Assembly (NCBI GenBank): GCA_002007465.1
Contig: LNAC01000231.1
Location: 2,516,843 to 2,580,842 of the forward strand
Origin: Ailurus styani
Taxonomy: Eukaryota; Chordata; Mammalia; Carnivora; Ailuridae
Reading direction: 5' to 3'
DNA length: 64,000 nucleotides
In this document: positions 12,426 through 24,615 of the stretch, in pieces
Position numbering within the stretch: the first letter of the stretch is position 1
Layout of the letters: each line of letters begins with the position of its first letter
Position numbers and translations under genes: made by a program
The notes under the pieces: model-generated
Database searches by the model: none
Told to the model about the DNA's origin: nothing
The model's input: only the letters and a program-made list of their open reading frames with translations

Positions 12426-13555
12426 GAATTAGGGATGTGTCTGGTTTTGATTGGTCTGCGTTTCCATTTTTCTGTTTCAGACAGTAAAGGTTATGTATAA
12501 GATATATTATGTTTCTTCACTGAATTCCATTGATACAGCTATTCAGGGAAATTTTCCTCAGATTCTGGAAAAGGCTTGACTGTTAACTTTAGTTTCCAGT
12601 GTTACTGCATCTGTATTTTTATCTTTGCCTTCAAGTATTTTTTAATAGGGAGAAAGTGATAGCTTTATATTTTACTAGCCCAAAATTCTTTCTATTTGAC
12701 TAGTAATGTAAATGGCAAATTTTCTTTAAAATATAATACTTTAGGAAATGAATCTGATTCATCTGTGATTACTTTCCATAACTTCCTTAATATATGGAAT
12801 ATTTTATTTTTATTCCATTTATATCTCATGCTCTTATATTCATGCATGTATTCCTGCCAGGTACTTATTTATTATTTATAAAGGCACTACTATACGTGTA
12901 GCTGTTCGGTTGCTCTCATGTCTAAAAAAGATGCGTGTGCACATGTGTATATTCTTGAGCATTATATCAAGTCAATTTATTTAGCCTAGAATAGGATACT
13001 TTTTGCTCAAATTAAAATTTCAGAAATTTAGTGATTATCCATTTATTCCAAAATTACTTTGAAATAAACTGACTAATTTGGTCAAATATAATACACTTCC
13101 AAAGGACATTACAATACCTCTTAATATGAAGTAAAATCAGATTGTAAGATTTCAATAAGCATGTGTTCTCTAGTGATATCTATAATAGATTTCAGATTAT
13201 GTGTCTGATATATAGATAGAGGTTACAGAGATTCTGTTTGTCCTTTGTTTTAGAATTCACTGAACAGTGTTTAAGATATGCTGAAATTCCTTCCAGGACC
13301 AAGCACACATATGTAAATACCCATGCATTCTCCAATACATAAATAGGTATATTCACATATACACACAGCCATGTGCACAGACTCATATTCATTTGCTCTG
13401 TGAATGGGAACATACACCTACAAACAAAACATACTCCATGGATGTGTAATTTCATTTTAAAAACTTGGGTTCGGTTCTTTGCCTTTTTAAGTATACTATG
13501 TAATTTTTTTTTACTAAGCCAATGACTTCTTCCCCAACTTTCTGTATCCTTAAAT

Positions 13556-13703
13556 ATAGAAAAGAGCCGGGCGCCTGGGTGGCTCAGTGAGTTAAAGCCT
13601 CTGCTTTCGGCTCAGGTCATGATCTCAGNAATAGAAAAGAGCCGGGCGCCTGGGTGGCTCAGTGGGTTAAAGCCTCTGCTTTCGGCTCAGGTCATGATCT
13701 CAG
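13556..13703. other. Assembly join with false duplication (N at 13629)
   Basis: 13556-13628 is repeated at 13631-13703 with one mismatch, on either side of a single N. This is what an unmerged overlap between contig ends looks like. Confidence 0.9.
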
Positions 13704-13845
13704 CGTCCTGGGATCGAGGCCCGCATCGGGCTCTCTGCTCAGCAGGGAGCCTGCTTCCTCCTCTCCCTGTCTCTCTGCCTGCCTCTCTGCCTACTTGTAA
13801 TCTCTCTCTCTGTGTCAAATAAATAAATAAAATCTTTAAAAAAAA
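13569..13845 (+). mobile_element. Can-SINE containing an assembly join
   Basis: Full-length plus-strand copy flanked by the TSD ATAGAAAAGAGCC at 13556-13568 and 13846-13858. Its first about 60 bp appear twice because of the N at 13629, which also gives a third copy of the TSD at 13631-13643. The true element is about 75 bp shorter than shown. Confidence 0.92.
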
Positions 13846-14649
13846 ATAGAAAAGAGCCAGTTTCTCAGGAATAGTTGATTATTACTGAATTTAACCATGA
13901 AAACAGATTTTTTTCCAATCCAGTTAAGTTTTGCAGAGAAAATATTCCATAATCATGCTTTATTCATGATTTTTACTTACCTGATGTATGATAGAGACTA
14001 CAAAGATTGTGATTGTCATGCTTTATTCATCAATGTTTTCATCAATTCATTACAGGAAGTTAACTCAGTCCTCCTTCTTATACCATTTGCTTTCAAGTAA
14101 TTTCAATTATGTCTCTGGTAAACACCTATTATACTCTAAAGAATATCTAAGAAAAAAAAAAAAATCTAAGCAGAAACCTCCTTAGTAACAATTAAGAAAG
14201 ATACAGGCAAAGAACAAAAAATCAAAATGATGTCAACATAAGAGAGTGCTAAAAAAAAAAAACCCACATTAAAAAAAAAACACATTAATAAGATGAAATT
14301 TAATATGAATAAATGTGATGTGCTATGATGTGATTTTTAAAAATGTACACAAATACATAAGGATAGGCATATATTCATAGCTATTTACACAAAAAGAGGT
14401 TTAGGGAGTTTAGTTGACCAAAAGCTAGATATGAGACCATGTCATATGATAAATGCTTAAAAAACTGGGGAGTGTGCATGTATATATATATCCTAAAGAA
14501 GAAGAATTTGCCATATGTGTGTATATATATGGGCTGAAGAAGAAAATATTGACATGCAGTCGCTCTCTTCCAATGTTTGGAGGGATTTAATAGAGAAGAT
14601 AAGATAGATTTATTATTTGAATCACTTTTATTTATTATTTGAATTAGTT

Positions 14650-14775
14650 TTTTTTTAAGTAGCTCCACACCCAGCATGGGGCCCAGCACAGGGCTTGAAC
14701 TCACGACCCTGAGATCAAGACCCTATCTGAGATCAAGAGTTGGACACCCAACTGTGTGAGCCATCTAAGTGCCCT
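14650..14775 (-). mobile_element. Old Can-SINE, short form
   Basis: Minus-strand, starting aagtagctccacacccagca and ending with gagccatctaagtgcccta. It is the same short older subfamily as 705-835. Confidence 0.85.
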
Positions 14776-14960
14776 ACTTTGAGTCATTTTTAACTTTAAG
14801 TAGATTTGGGATCAAAATACAGACATTTTATCCATCAGAGCCATTTGTAAAGGGATTGGCTTGCCTGCCTCATGTGGGAGCAAGCTTCTGGAAAAGCACA
14901 GGCAGAGACTAGGTAGTATATAAAGGATTCTTGTAGGGTGCTGAATAGAAGATTGGTTTT

Positions 14961-15166
14961 ATTTTTTTTAAAGATTTTATTTATTTATTTGACACAGAGA
15001 GAGACAGAGATCAGATCACAAGTAGGCAGAGAGGCAGGCAGGGAGAGAGGAGGAAACAGGCTCTCCGCTGAGCAGGAAGCCTGATGCGGGATTCGATCCC
15101 AGGACCCTGGGATCACGACCTGAGCCGAAGGCAGAGGCTTTACCCCACTGAGCCACCCAGGCGCCC
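14961..15166 (-). mobile_element. Can-SINE, full length
   Basis: Minus-strand copy with a perfect 13-bp TSD GAAGATTGGTTTT at 14948-14960 and 15167-15179. Confidence 0.96.
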
Positions 15167-16474
15167 GAAGATTGGTTTTCTTGGGCACCTTCCACATATG
15201 TGACCTTAGCAGTCCAGGGCAGAGTTTGAACATTACACTGTCACTAGGGGACAGCTAGGTTATATAAAGGGAGGAGACTGTTTGTGTAAGACTGATGGGG
15301 CAAACTCAACACTGTATGTCTCAATATTTAGTTCCAGCCCAATGATGTCATGCCATAATCAGGACCTAACATTACCAGATCTTCCCATTTTCAAGTGAAG
15401 CTGGAAATCTTGATTTTTAGAATGTAAATTGTCCACCTTTTAAAAATTGGCAACAATTCCAAAAATTTTAAAGCACAACTGTGGACTAGTCTAGGAATTA
15501 TTCCAGAAACTAACAACTTCTCCTTTTCAGTACATTTCAGAAATTATTGAATACTCTGACCTTTAAAATTTTATCACAAAGTATCTTAAATGTATGTAAA
15601 TTGTATAAAGAATCATTTTAAAGTACCTAAATACTCACCCCTTAGCATCCTGTCACTCCAGTGGTACTTTAAGCATATTTCTTCCAAAATTCTGAACTTG
15701 ATACAAAAATTTCTGTATTAATAAGGTAGAAGCTGGTTGAGACACACTATAAAAAAGGCTGGACAAATCATCATTTCAGCTTGTAAATGCTGGCTGCAGT
15801 GTACTTTTTCTCCCTTGGCTCAGTGTAGAAAAAGGCCATAAGGCGCTGCTATCACTGCCCAGACATAATTTTCTAAATGTGTTTTAGTTGCTAAATGCAA
15901 TGGTGCTCAGAACTCAGTTCATTAACTAGAGCAAATTAGAAGGGAATATAAAGCTCTGCATTTGCTCATGACATTCATAGCTTAGTAAGGATATATTTAT
16001 TGTGGATAAAGGGTCTAAGGCATAAAATAATTTTTTAACAATTATTTCAAAAGTCATTAACCAGGTTTTCAGATTTAAAGAAATAACCCCAACTGAGAGA
16101 GCTTCCTGTCCTACATCTATTGCTTGTGTGAAACTTCCCGAGGCATTTGCGTGGTTCCTATCTAGTGTAATATATGATACAAATAACAGATAAGCACTTA
16201 TTATGTTGTCTTTGCTTTTGTAAAGTAAGGTCTTACTTTGGGATCCGTTTATTATCAGTAATTTGGAAAACCCACTAGAAACCTATTCCCTACTCCAAAA
16301 GAGGATTTCTACAATGACATGAGAATGTCTTGTATTAGAAACTCTCTTGCCAGTAACCTTGAGCCCCTTGAGGGTCCTAGAATAGTTTAGAGAGTACAGA
16401 GACTAATTCTCCCTAAGGATCTTGTTTTGATCATATGGTATAAAGCACACGGTGGAAAGCAGACAGTTACTGGT

Positions 16475-16556
16475 TCTATGCCCAACCTGGGGCCTAACTC
16501 ATGACCCTGAGATTAAGGGTTGAGTGCTCTCCCAACTAGGCCAGTCAGGTGCTCCT
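16475..16556 (-). mobile_element. Old Can-SINE fragment
   Basis: Only the tRNA-related part is left: cctaactcatgaccctgaga through ggccagtcaggtgctcc. No TSD seen. Confidence 0.7.
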
Positions 16557-16708
16557 TTTTGGGTCCTAACTTTTAAAAGGGATATTCTTCACAAATAATT
16601 TGTAAGACCCAACTATTACAATGTCAACTCTAGCTTCCTGACAATTTCACTTCCTCTGGTTCTATAGTATAACCACAACCCATTAATGAGAGAAGGTGCC
16701 ATTTCTTT

Positions 16709-16912
16709 TTTTTTTTTTTTTTAAAGATTTATTTATTTATTTATTTCACAGAGGGAGAGAGATCACAAGGAGGCAGAGAGGCAGGCGTGGGGCGGGGGGA
16801 AGCAGGCTCCCCGCTCAGCGGGGAGCCCGATGCGGGCCTCGATCCCAGGACCCTGAGATCATGACCTGAGCCGAAAGCAGAGGCTTTAACCCACTGAGCC
16901 ACCCAGGCGCCC
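16709..16912 (-). mobile_element. Can-SINE, full length
   Basis: Minus-strand copy with a TSD of about 20 bp (GAGAAGGTGCCATTTCTTTT) starting at 16688 and again at 16913. Confidence 0.95.
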
Positions 16913-17531
16913 GAGAAGGTGCCATTTCTTTTTTCTTTTTCATTTTTCTCTCTCTATCCCATGGTCTTTAAGATCTCTTATATTTTCTGGGGTGAAGTTC
17001 AATATTTTGCTCTTTGAGTTTCTGGCTTACCTGAATTTCACTGTATTAATCATGGAAAGTGAGTTCCAGTGTAAAAACACTTTTGCACTTTTAGCAAGCA
17101 ATATGCTAGGAAAAGAGCAGAAAGAAGAGTTCCAAAGTAATAACCGACCAAACTGACTTTCAAAAAGGAAAGAGACTATGCAACTCTAGAGGCATTCAAA
17201 GTCATGTGGCCTTGAGGTAATCCTGACTCTTAAAAAGGCAAAAATATTCAAATGTTTTCTCTTTCATCAGTGGCCTGGTTTGATAGCTTACTCTCTAAGT
17301 TCACTCGTTAATATTCCTTAGCAATAAAGAATTTATACAACTCTATAGCCAACCTGACCTCTGCTATAGCTGTCTATCTCAGCACAAAGGAAGAAGATGG
17401 AGAAGTCAAGAAAAGGAAAATTTATTGGATTCTTTTATCTAAAAATAAAATAACTAAGAAAAATTTGGCAATGGTTTAAGGCTTAACGGCAAGAAAAGTA
17501 GTTTTTCCAGCTTTTAAAAGTGTTCATTTAG

Positions 17532-17656
17532 AAGAAAGAGAGAGAGAGAAAGAAAGGGAAGAAAGAAAGAAAGAGTTTTATAATATGGAGACCTCCAATT
17601 CAGCACCATAATATGCTTCTCTATTTATTAAAGTTTCCTTGATGACTTAAAAAAAA
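17532..17656 (+). mobile_element. Small poly(A)-tailed retrocopy, not a SINE
   Basis: A 125-bp insert is bounded by a perfect 16-bp TSD AAAAGTGTTCATTTAG at 17516-17531 and 17657-17672. It ends in poly(A) (from 17649) and carries ATTAAA at 17627-17632, 16 bases before the tail, like the 3' end of an mRNA. It opens with a GA/GAAA-rich tract. It has no Can-SINE, L1 or tRNA-like sequence. The source transcript is not recognised. Confidence 0.75.
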
Positions 17657-18824
17657 AAAAGTGTTCATTTAGGCATTCAGTGGATGTAAAAACAAAACAA
17701 AACAAACAAAAACCAAAAACCCATAAAGTTTGGAGACCTCATAACTCAGAAGATAGGAATGGGGCCTGGGCTTTTGGGAAGGAAATGACCTTCTGGCAGA
17801 AGGGGGTTGACTTATTCCTGCAGATGTGGGGCTCCCATTCCGTGACATCCACTTCTGTACACCAGTCTACCTCTCCACATTTGTGACAGGCACCTCTGTT
17901 TACTATCCAGAAGGGCCTCCCTATCTTTCCTCAGAATGAAAATTTCACAGCTTTTTTATTTATTAGTTTCTTCTGAGAACAAATCCCAGATTTAAACCGT
18001 TGGTCAATTTCCTTTCCTGAATTTTCCAAGGTTGTTTCTTGGAATAGAAGAATTAATGGTGACTTTCTTTTCCTCTGTTCTCCATTCTGTTCTTTTCTAA
18101 AGTTGGGTCTTCTTAACTAACAATCAGTAGAAATTTGAAAAATCTAATTCTTACATTGCAGCTGAGGATTTTCTGAGTACAGCTTCCTTTAAATTCTTTA
18201 TGTTTCAATTCTGTAAATTGACATAAGTAGAAAGTCTTGTAAAATTATTTTTCTTCCTCTGCCTGGGAAAATCATAGAAACAAAAGGACAACCAAAATTT
18301 GATAAACTACAGGTGGAACTGACATAAATAAACCTAGATCTAGAGAAACACTGCAAATGCGTATACATCATTTCTTCCTGAAAAGGAAGAGTAAAAGCTA
18401 AGTTCAAATGTATGAACTTCAAAAATGGGCTGAGCCAGACCCTGTAATAAGCCTGACTGTTAGGATGAACTTTATTAGCTTTTAACTCATATCACACCTT
18501 TGGTGCTAATTGAACACCTACTTTTATTAAAAGACGCATCTGCAATCTGGAACTGAAAGGTGAGGCTTCGTAATAATTTATTTAAAGCTCAGTTTTATTT
18601 AAAAAATATTTTATGGAATCAAAATATTGACAAAGGCAGGAGAAAAATAAAAACAAGGAAAGTACAGTGAGCTTTATTTTTTCCTGTTTGAGAACCCCAG
18701 TCAACTCTTTTTCTCCACCTTTTACGTGAGTCTTTTGCTTTTCTGAATTTTTGGATAGGGGATTTTTTTTCCCCCCGTAAATATCAACTGGGGCTTTTTC
18801 AGTGGTGTGAATATTTGGTAAATG

Positions 18825-19340
18825 TATCAGCTTTTGCTGAGTAACAAACCACCCCAAAATTTAGTGGCTTAAAACAGTAATTATCTATTTACTTAATTCT
18901 GTGGTCCTCTATATGGATTATTTTGGTCTTAATTGGGCGTCGGCATTTATTTTTGGTCAGCGACAGCTGACAATCAAGTCTCTGCATCTGGAAGTTTGCT
19001 GGCTCTTGTCCAGGGCAGTGGGAGTAACTAGACCATGCGACTCTTTCTACCTAGCAGGCTGTCCTAGACTTGTCCTATGGCACAGATGCGTCCGAGAGAG
19101 AGAGCACAAGTGTGCCAGATCCCTTGAGGGTAGCGTCAGAACGAGCGTGTCGCCTCTGCTAGCACATTTTACTCCCACCACATTTTATTGCTCAAAGCAA
19201 GTCAAAGGCCAGCCCTGTTTGAAGAAGCACAGAAATAGACTCTGCCTCTTAATGGGGCACATTGCAAATGGCCTATTGGGAGAGAAAAATACAACCAGTT
19301 TTGTAAAGAGTCTTACTGTGGAAAGACTTAATCACTAAAA
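18825..19340 (-). mobile_element. MaLR/MLT1-like LTR relic
   Basis: The + strand begins gctgagtaacaaaccacccc and continues ttagtggcttaaaacagtaa, the reverse complement of the conserved 3' end of MLT1-type LTRs. Middle and 5' parts are strongly diverged. No internal retroviral coding sequence is attached. The subfamily is uncertain. Confidence 0.65.
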
Positions 19341-20049
19341 AAGATCTTAAGTCTCATATATAACAGATGGTAGTTGGAGCCCAAAGGTTAGTTGCCTTTA
19401 TGCCCATAATTTCCAGACTGTTTTTTGTAGATCTTTAGTGAGTGATATGACATGGAAAATGACTTCGTTCCCATCAGAGTAATCCCACTGGTGTTTCTCC
19501 AAGGCTAGGGAAATTGAAAGAGCCGGGAGGGTCACTGACTTGGGTCCGCCCATGACTGAGAGGAGAGAGAGAGCGCTTTAGAAAACAAGTTAGAGAAGGG
19601 TCCCCGTGACCTGGGCTTGAAGGCAGGAAGAGAAGCCCAGGCTCTGACGACTTTGAGGGCCAGGGACAGAAGAGAAACTGTGTGACAGGAGCCGATGAGT
19701 GGAAGCCACAAAAGCCGACAGCCCCTCAAAGAGCGTTGGTGCCAGACATCCTTTACAAAATGATTTTGAGACCAAGAATCTTAATTCTTGACACTGGGGA
19801 AAATGGGGTCGGTAAAAAATGAAGAAAAGGATTAGAGCACAGTGAAGGTTTATCATATGTCTCACCATAAGTACTTTTCAGCTCATACATTTTTTGCTCT
19901 TCAGACTTTTTTCTGTAGAAAACAATGAGACATTTTTATTTTTATAAGCCTTAAATAGACTTTTATTTATTTGTTTGACCTTCTACCAACTGCTTGGGTT
20001 AGAATGCTTCAAAAAACAAATCTGTGTAAGAAGTAAGGTCAAAGTGGTC

Positions 20050-20225
20050 ATTTCTTCATTCAGTTGGTATTGTCTGAGCAATGACCTTGTACCAAACTTC
20101 TAACAAAGACTTCTAGACTTCTAACAAAGAATACAAAGTTCCTGTGTGAGTAGAGCTCACATTCCAGAATGAGGATTAGACATGAATCAGATACACAAGT
20201 TAGAGGTCAAAGGAGCTATGGAGAA
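20050..20225 (+). repeat. Ancient MIR3/L2-like relic
   Basis: Resembles the dispersed motif 'attcattcaac...ttgagca...gagctcacattcta' with many changes; it includes a local repeat of acttctaacaaaga. The family call is tentative. Confidence 0.4.
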
Positions 20226-20254
20226 AAACAAAGCAAGGTTAGAAGACAAGAAGT

Positions 20255-20455
20255 GGGGATGCCTGGGTGGCTTAGTCGTTGACTGTCTGCCTTCGGCTCA
20301 GGTCATGATCCCAGGGTCCTGGGATTGAGCCCCTCATCAGGCTCCCTGCTTGACGGGGAGCCTGCTTCTCTCTCTCCCACTCCCCCTGTTTGTGTTCCCT
20401 CTCTCACTGTATCTTTCTCTGTCAAATAAATAAATAAAATCTTAAAAAAGAAAGA
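20255..20455 (+). mobile_element. Can-SINE
   Basis: Starts ggggatgcctgggtggctta and ends in (AAAT)n plus AAAGAAAG. A short TSD (AGAAGTG/AGAAAAGTG) is likely but not clean. Confidence 0.9.
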
Positions 20456-21244
20456 AAAGTGCATGGAGGAAGAGAATAGAGGAGGTATTTTACATGGTGT
20501 TACCTGTTACATGAAATGGTTGGGGAAGGTCTCTGGTTAGGGACCCTGAAGAATTTGCAGGGGTGGTTCTGGGAGCATAGGAAGGAAGAGTGTTGTGGGC
20601 AGAGGAAAGGCCCATATTTGGAGCACACCTGGCATGTTTGAGGAACCACAAGGATGTCTGTGACATGAGCGCAAGGAAAGAGGGGTGGGTTTGGTGGCAG
20701 ATGAGGCACAAGAGCTTGTGGGTAGGGGGAAAGAGTGGCAGACTGACCGCAGGCAGCAGAGCAGTGTTTCTGAGAACACATTGTGCTCACCCTGAAAACT
20801 CTGAAAAGAATGCCTGGGACTAACCCCAGAATCTGTTTTAATTGGTCTAGTTCGAAGGCTGGTGAAATCTTCGGAAAACATTACCAGGACAAATGCAGTG
20901 TGTGATCAAGGTCTCCTAGGCCCTCATAAAGCATGGCTCTGATTCTGAGTGAGATGACAAACTTCTGGACGATTTTGCACAAAACGGCATGACCTGATTA
21001 TCCCAGCCCACCTCCTTCACCCACATTCCCTTTGGCCTCAAGATCATGTCTTTGTATAAAGCCTGGGACCCTGCTTCCCCCTTTTAAGGGAGAGAGTGGA
21101 GAATGTGGTCGTGAGTGAGATCTCTGGGTGCTCTTGCTGGCCCCTTCTCTGCCACGCTCTCTGGTAGGTGTCAAGGACGTAATAGGAGGGAAGGAGGAAG
21201 ACTTCTAGACCCTCTCCTGTTTCCCTTCAAAATGGGTTGAAGCC

Positions 21245-21600
21245 TGTATTAGTCCATTCAAGCTGCTATAACAAAACACATACTGGGTAGCTTATAAGTA
21301 ACAAATTTATTTCTCACAGTTCTGGAGCCTGGAAGTCTGAGATCAGACTTGTGCCCTCATGGCCAGGTGAGGGCCCTCTTCCGGGCGGCACACTTGTATC
21401 CTCACTAGGCAGAAAGGGCTGAGGAGCGCTCTGGGTCTCTTTTGAAAAAGGAACTAATCCTATCCACGAGGGTTCCACCCTTATGACCTAAACAGCTCCC
21501 AAAGGCCCCACCACCAAATACCATCATTACATTGGACCTTAGGATTTCAACATATGAATTTCAGGGTAGGGGTGGGACATAAACATTCAGATCACAGGAG
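21245..21600 (-). mobile_element. MaLR (MST/MLT1-like) LTR relic
   Basis: The + strand starts ctgtattagtccattcaagc, passes ttatttctcacagttctgga and ttcaacatatgaatttcagg, and ends near acataaacattcagatcaca; this is the reverse complement of a typical MaLR solo LTR. It has no adjoining internal region and no open frame of note. Confidence 0.75.
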
Positions 21601-21884
21601 AGTCAGGGTTCCTGCCTCTCAGTTTTCCTCCAACCTTCCGTTGGAAATCCCCATGCGTCTTTCCCAACGTTGCTGTAAATTTAGAGGATGACTGTGGGTG
21701 TTTATGTCACTGCTGCTGAGCCCTATGTTGAAAATAGAAAAAACATATTGCTTTTGTGTAATGTATGTAAACTAGGTCCCCAAGCCCATGCAGCAGTGGT
21801 GGAACAGCGTAGAGAAGAACACGCTAGGGAATGATCCGGCCTGTACTTTTCTTCCTTTGGCGTAACACTGTAATGTAATTATTC

Positions 21885-22078
21885 AGAACAAGAACCCTGA
21901 AGCTGGATAATTTACACCCTGATTCTAACACTTAACCAGCTGAATTATTTATCCTTTGAGAGCTTCAGATAACTAGTGTCAACCTCGTAGTGTCTGTTGT
22001 AAGATCAAATGAGTAGTTACATATTAAGTGGTTAGAAATGTGCATGACACACAGTTAGTGCTCAGTAAATCCTAGATA
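21885..22078 (+). repeat. MIR relic
   Basis: Diverged plus-strand MIR: an 'accctgaagctggat' core region, then 'gtaagatcaaatgag' and 'ttagtgctcagtaaat' as expected of a MIR 3' end. Confidence 0.7.
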
Positions 22079-22651
22079 TTAATACTGCTATAGTTTCCTT
22101 CTTGATTTCATCACTGTACAAATGGGTCTCTTTAATTTTAGCAGAAATATAGGAGACTTTGATACATATCATGTCTTTCAGTGCCATTTTAGACAGGTTT
22201 TTCTCTGTTGTTTAATTGCTGAAAACATAATGATGATACATATTAAGAAGGAGACCAAATTTCAATCGAGGGGAAATAAAGCAGTTTCAAAACATTTTTG
22301 GAACACGAACAATCCATTTTCTATAATGGCTGTGCAAGCATGTGTTTTTTGGAAAAACCTTTCAGTTCCTGGCCTTCATGGATGAAATAGATGAGCAGGC
22401 TCTTTGGGACTAGTTGAGGCTGGGAAGGAAAAGAATTAAGATGTGGACAAGACATGGCTTCAACACACTGATCAAGAGAGCCATTCAAAGAACCTATTTT
22501 GAGAACAAAGATGAAAATGTGAGATTTATTCTGGCATCCCAAACCGCTTCCCTGAAGAGATTCCTGGATTTCGTGCATGCAGGTGGGGCAGGATGATGGG
22601 GTGGGGGGTCGTGATGGAAATTTACACTCACAAGAAAGAGACTGGACTTAT

Positions 22652-22815
22652 GGGGCACCTGGGTGGCTCAGTCTGTTAGGCGTCTGCCTTTGGCTCGGGT
22701 CACGATCCCGGGGTCCTGGGATGGAGCCCCGCATTGGGCTCTCCACTCAGTGGGGAGTCGGCTTCTCCCTCTGTGCTCTCTCCCTATCTCAAATAAATAA
22801 ATAAAATCTTAAAAA
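22652..22815 (+). mobile_element. Can-SINE, first of a tandem pair
   Basis: Starts ggggcacctgggtggctcag and ends (AAAT)n AAATCTTAAAAAA. A target segment AAGAAAGAGACTGGACTTA precedes it (22633-22651). Confidence 0.9.
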
Positions 22816-22827
22816 AGGAGAGAGAGG

Positions 22828-23035
22828 GCAGCTGGGTGGCTCAGTCGGTTGAGCCTCTGCCTTTGGCTTGGGTCATAATCCCAGGGTCCAGGGATGGAGC
22901 TCTGTGTCGGGCTCCCTCCTCAGCGGGGAGCCTGCTTCTCCCTCTCCTGCTCCCTCTGCTTGTGCTCATGCTCTCTCTCTCTCTCTCTCTCTGTCAAATA
23001 AATAAATAAAATATTAAAAAATAAAAACAAGGTTT
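22828..23035 (+). mobile_element. Can-SINE, second of a tandem pair
   Basis: Starts gggcagctgggtggctcagt and has a (CT)n-rich middle and (AAAT)n tail. The target GAGAGATTGGACTTA follows at about 23045-23059, so both copies sit in one original site. Confidence 0.9.
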
Positions 23036-23379
23036 AAAAAAAAGAGAGAGATTGGACTTAATATTAGTTCTCCAACTTTCTCTACCCAAATGAGTCCTAT
23101 CTTCATTTTATTTCAGTCAGGAAATTAGTAAAAGCTTACAGGAATATGAAAAGATGATTAAATACTTATTGAACATTTAAATGTGATACTTGAAGGTACT
23201 TGTGTTAGAAGCGCCTTACAGGCACTTTACCTTTCTTCAAGGAGAAATCTTTTTCCAGAGCTTTGGGTTTGACACCTTACTTGAGTGATATTCAAATAAA
23301 AATAAAATAGAAAATGCCTCTTAGGAAAGGATGGCCTGGTTTCAGCCTTTCTCTGATATTAATTTAGAGGGCTCATTTT

Positions 23380-23865
23380 AACTTTGCCCACAGGATAAAG
23401 TCAAAATTTCTCAGCTCCACAAGCTGACCTCAGTGCTGTAAAAGTGTCTCCTGCCTCAGCTCTGTAGTGTCTCTACCCCCATCACTTGTTGTCTGAAGTC
23501 AGTGGGCCTGTAAGGGCACACCTATTCCCCTGAGTCTTTGCTTCTTTTATTTGGTTTTATTTTTGTTGAAATTTCATACATCCTTCAAAGATCAGCCATC
23601 TCAGATGATTTCCTCTGATATCTCCGGATCTGGAATCATAGTTGCCTCTTTGTCCTCTGAATCTTTTGTTTGTTCTTCATCCATTGCCCTTCATTAAGTC
23701 TGTCTACTGTTTTAGCTAATTATCTGCATCCTCTTGACCATCGTAAACAGTTAGCTCTTTGGTGGGGAGGAGAGTGAAATATTCCTCAGTCACATTTATA
23801 TAACCATATAGTATCGTATATATGCCAGAACTCAACAAATATCTATGGAATGAGTGAAAAATAAA
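23380..23865 (+). repeat. Ancient LINE (L2-like) 3' region
   Basis: Diverged match to the L2-type 3' end: 'aaagatcagccatctcagatg' area, 'gttagctctttggtgggga', and the ending 'ccagaactcaacaaatatct'. A second similar block follows at about 23890-24290. Confidence 0.55.
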
Positions 23866-23889
23866 GGCCTGCTCAAAAAAAGCTCTCAG

Positions 23890-24290
23890 AATCTTAGAGC
23901 ATACTTTCCCTCATTTCCCTTGCATGGTGTCCCTTTACCTGGTGGCCACATAGACTTTTATGTCTATGTATTTCTTCTGTGACAGTCTGATTATGGATAC
24001 TTTTTGCTTGCAACTACCCTATTCAGTATCCTTCAATGACTCATGCCATCAGCATCATTTGCTCTCCTCACATTTTGTTACAGACATATTGCAATATATC
24101 CCAGAAATGTCTTTTCTACACGGAATGCTTTGTTTTTCCCTTTTCCCTCTTCTCTATCTTCGATTAGCTAACTCTTCATCTACCAGATTCAAGATAAGAT
24201 GTTACTTCTTTCTGGAAATTGTCCCTAGCTCTCCACACCATCTCCAGCCCCAGACTGGCTTAAGCCTTTCTCCTTTATGACCTAGTATAA
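23890..24290 (+). repeat. Second L2-like relic
   Basis: The segment around gctaactcttcatctaccag and ggaaattgtccctagctctc resembles the same dispersed LINE 3' block as the previous entry. Strongly diverged. Confidence 0.45.
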
Positions 24291-24344
24291 TAAAGATAAA
24301 AAAGACTTGGGTCGAAACCTGATCCTGCTACTTATTGAACTGTA

Positions 24345-24410
24345 ATTTTAGCCCAGCCCTTCTCAAACTTTATCATGCATCAGAATCACCTGAAGAGCTT
24401 GTTAAATCAA
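24345..24410 (-). repeat. MER5-like DNA transposon relic
   Basis: The sequence cttctcaaactttatcatgc, then atcagaatcacctgaagagc, is the well-known end of MER5-type hAT elements; only a short part remains before the SINE at 24424. Confidence 0.6.
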
Positions 24411-24423
24411 AGCGGTGTTTTAA

Positions 24424-24615
24424 GGGCGCCTGGGTGTGGCTCAGATGAATAAGCGCCTGAGGCTCAGGTCATGATCCCCAGGTCTTGGGATCGAGCCCCC
24501 TGTTGGGCTTCCAGCTCAGCAGGGAGTCTGCTTCTCCCTCTCTCTCTCTGCCTCTCCCCTCTGCTCATGCTGTCTCTCTCTCTCAAGTGAATAAATAAAA
24601 TATTTTTTAAAAAGG
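24424..24615 (+). mobile_element. Can-SINE
   Basis: Starts gggcgcctgggtgtggctca (a 2-bp insertion in the usual motif), with a TSD GGTGTTTTAAG before and GGTGTTTTAAG after the copy (about 24413-24423 and 24618-24628). Confidence 0.92.
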
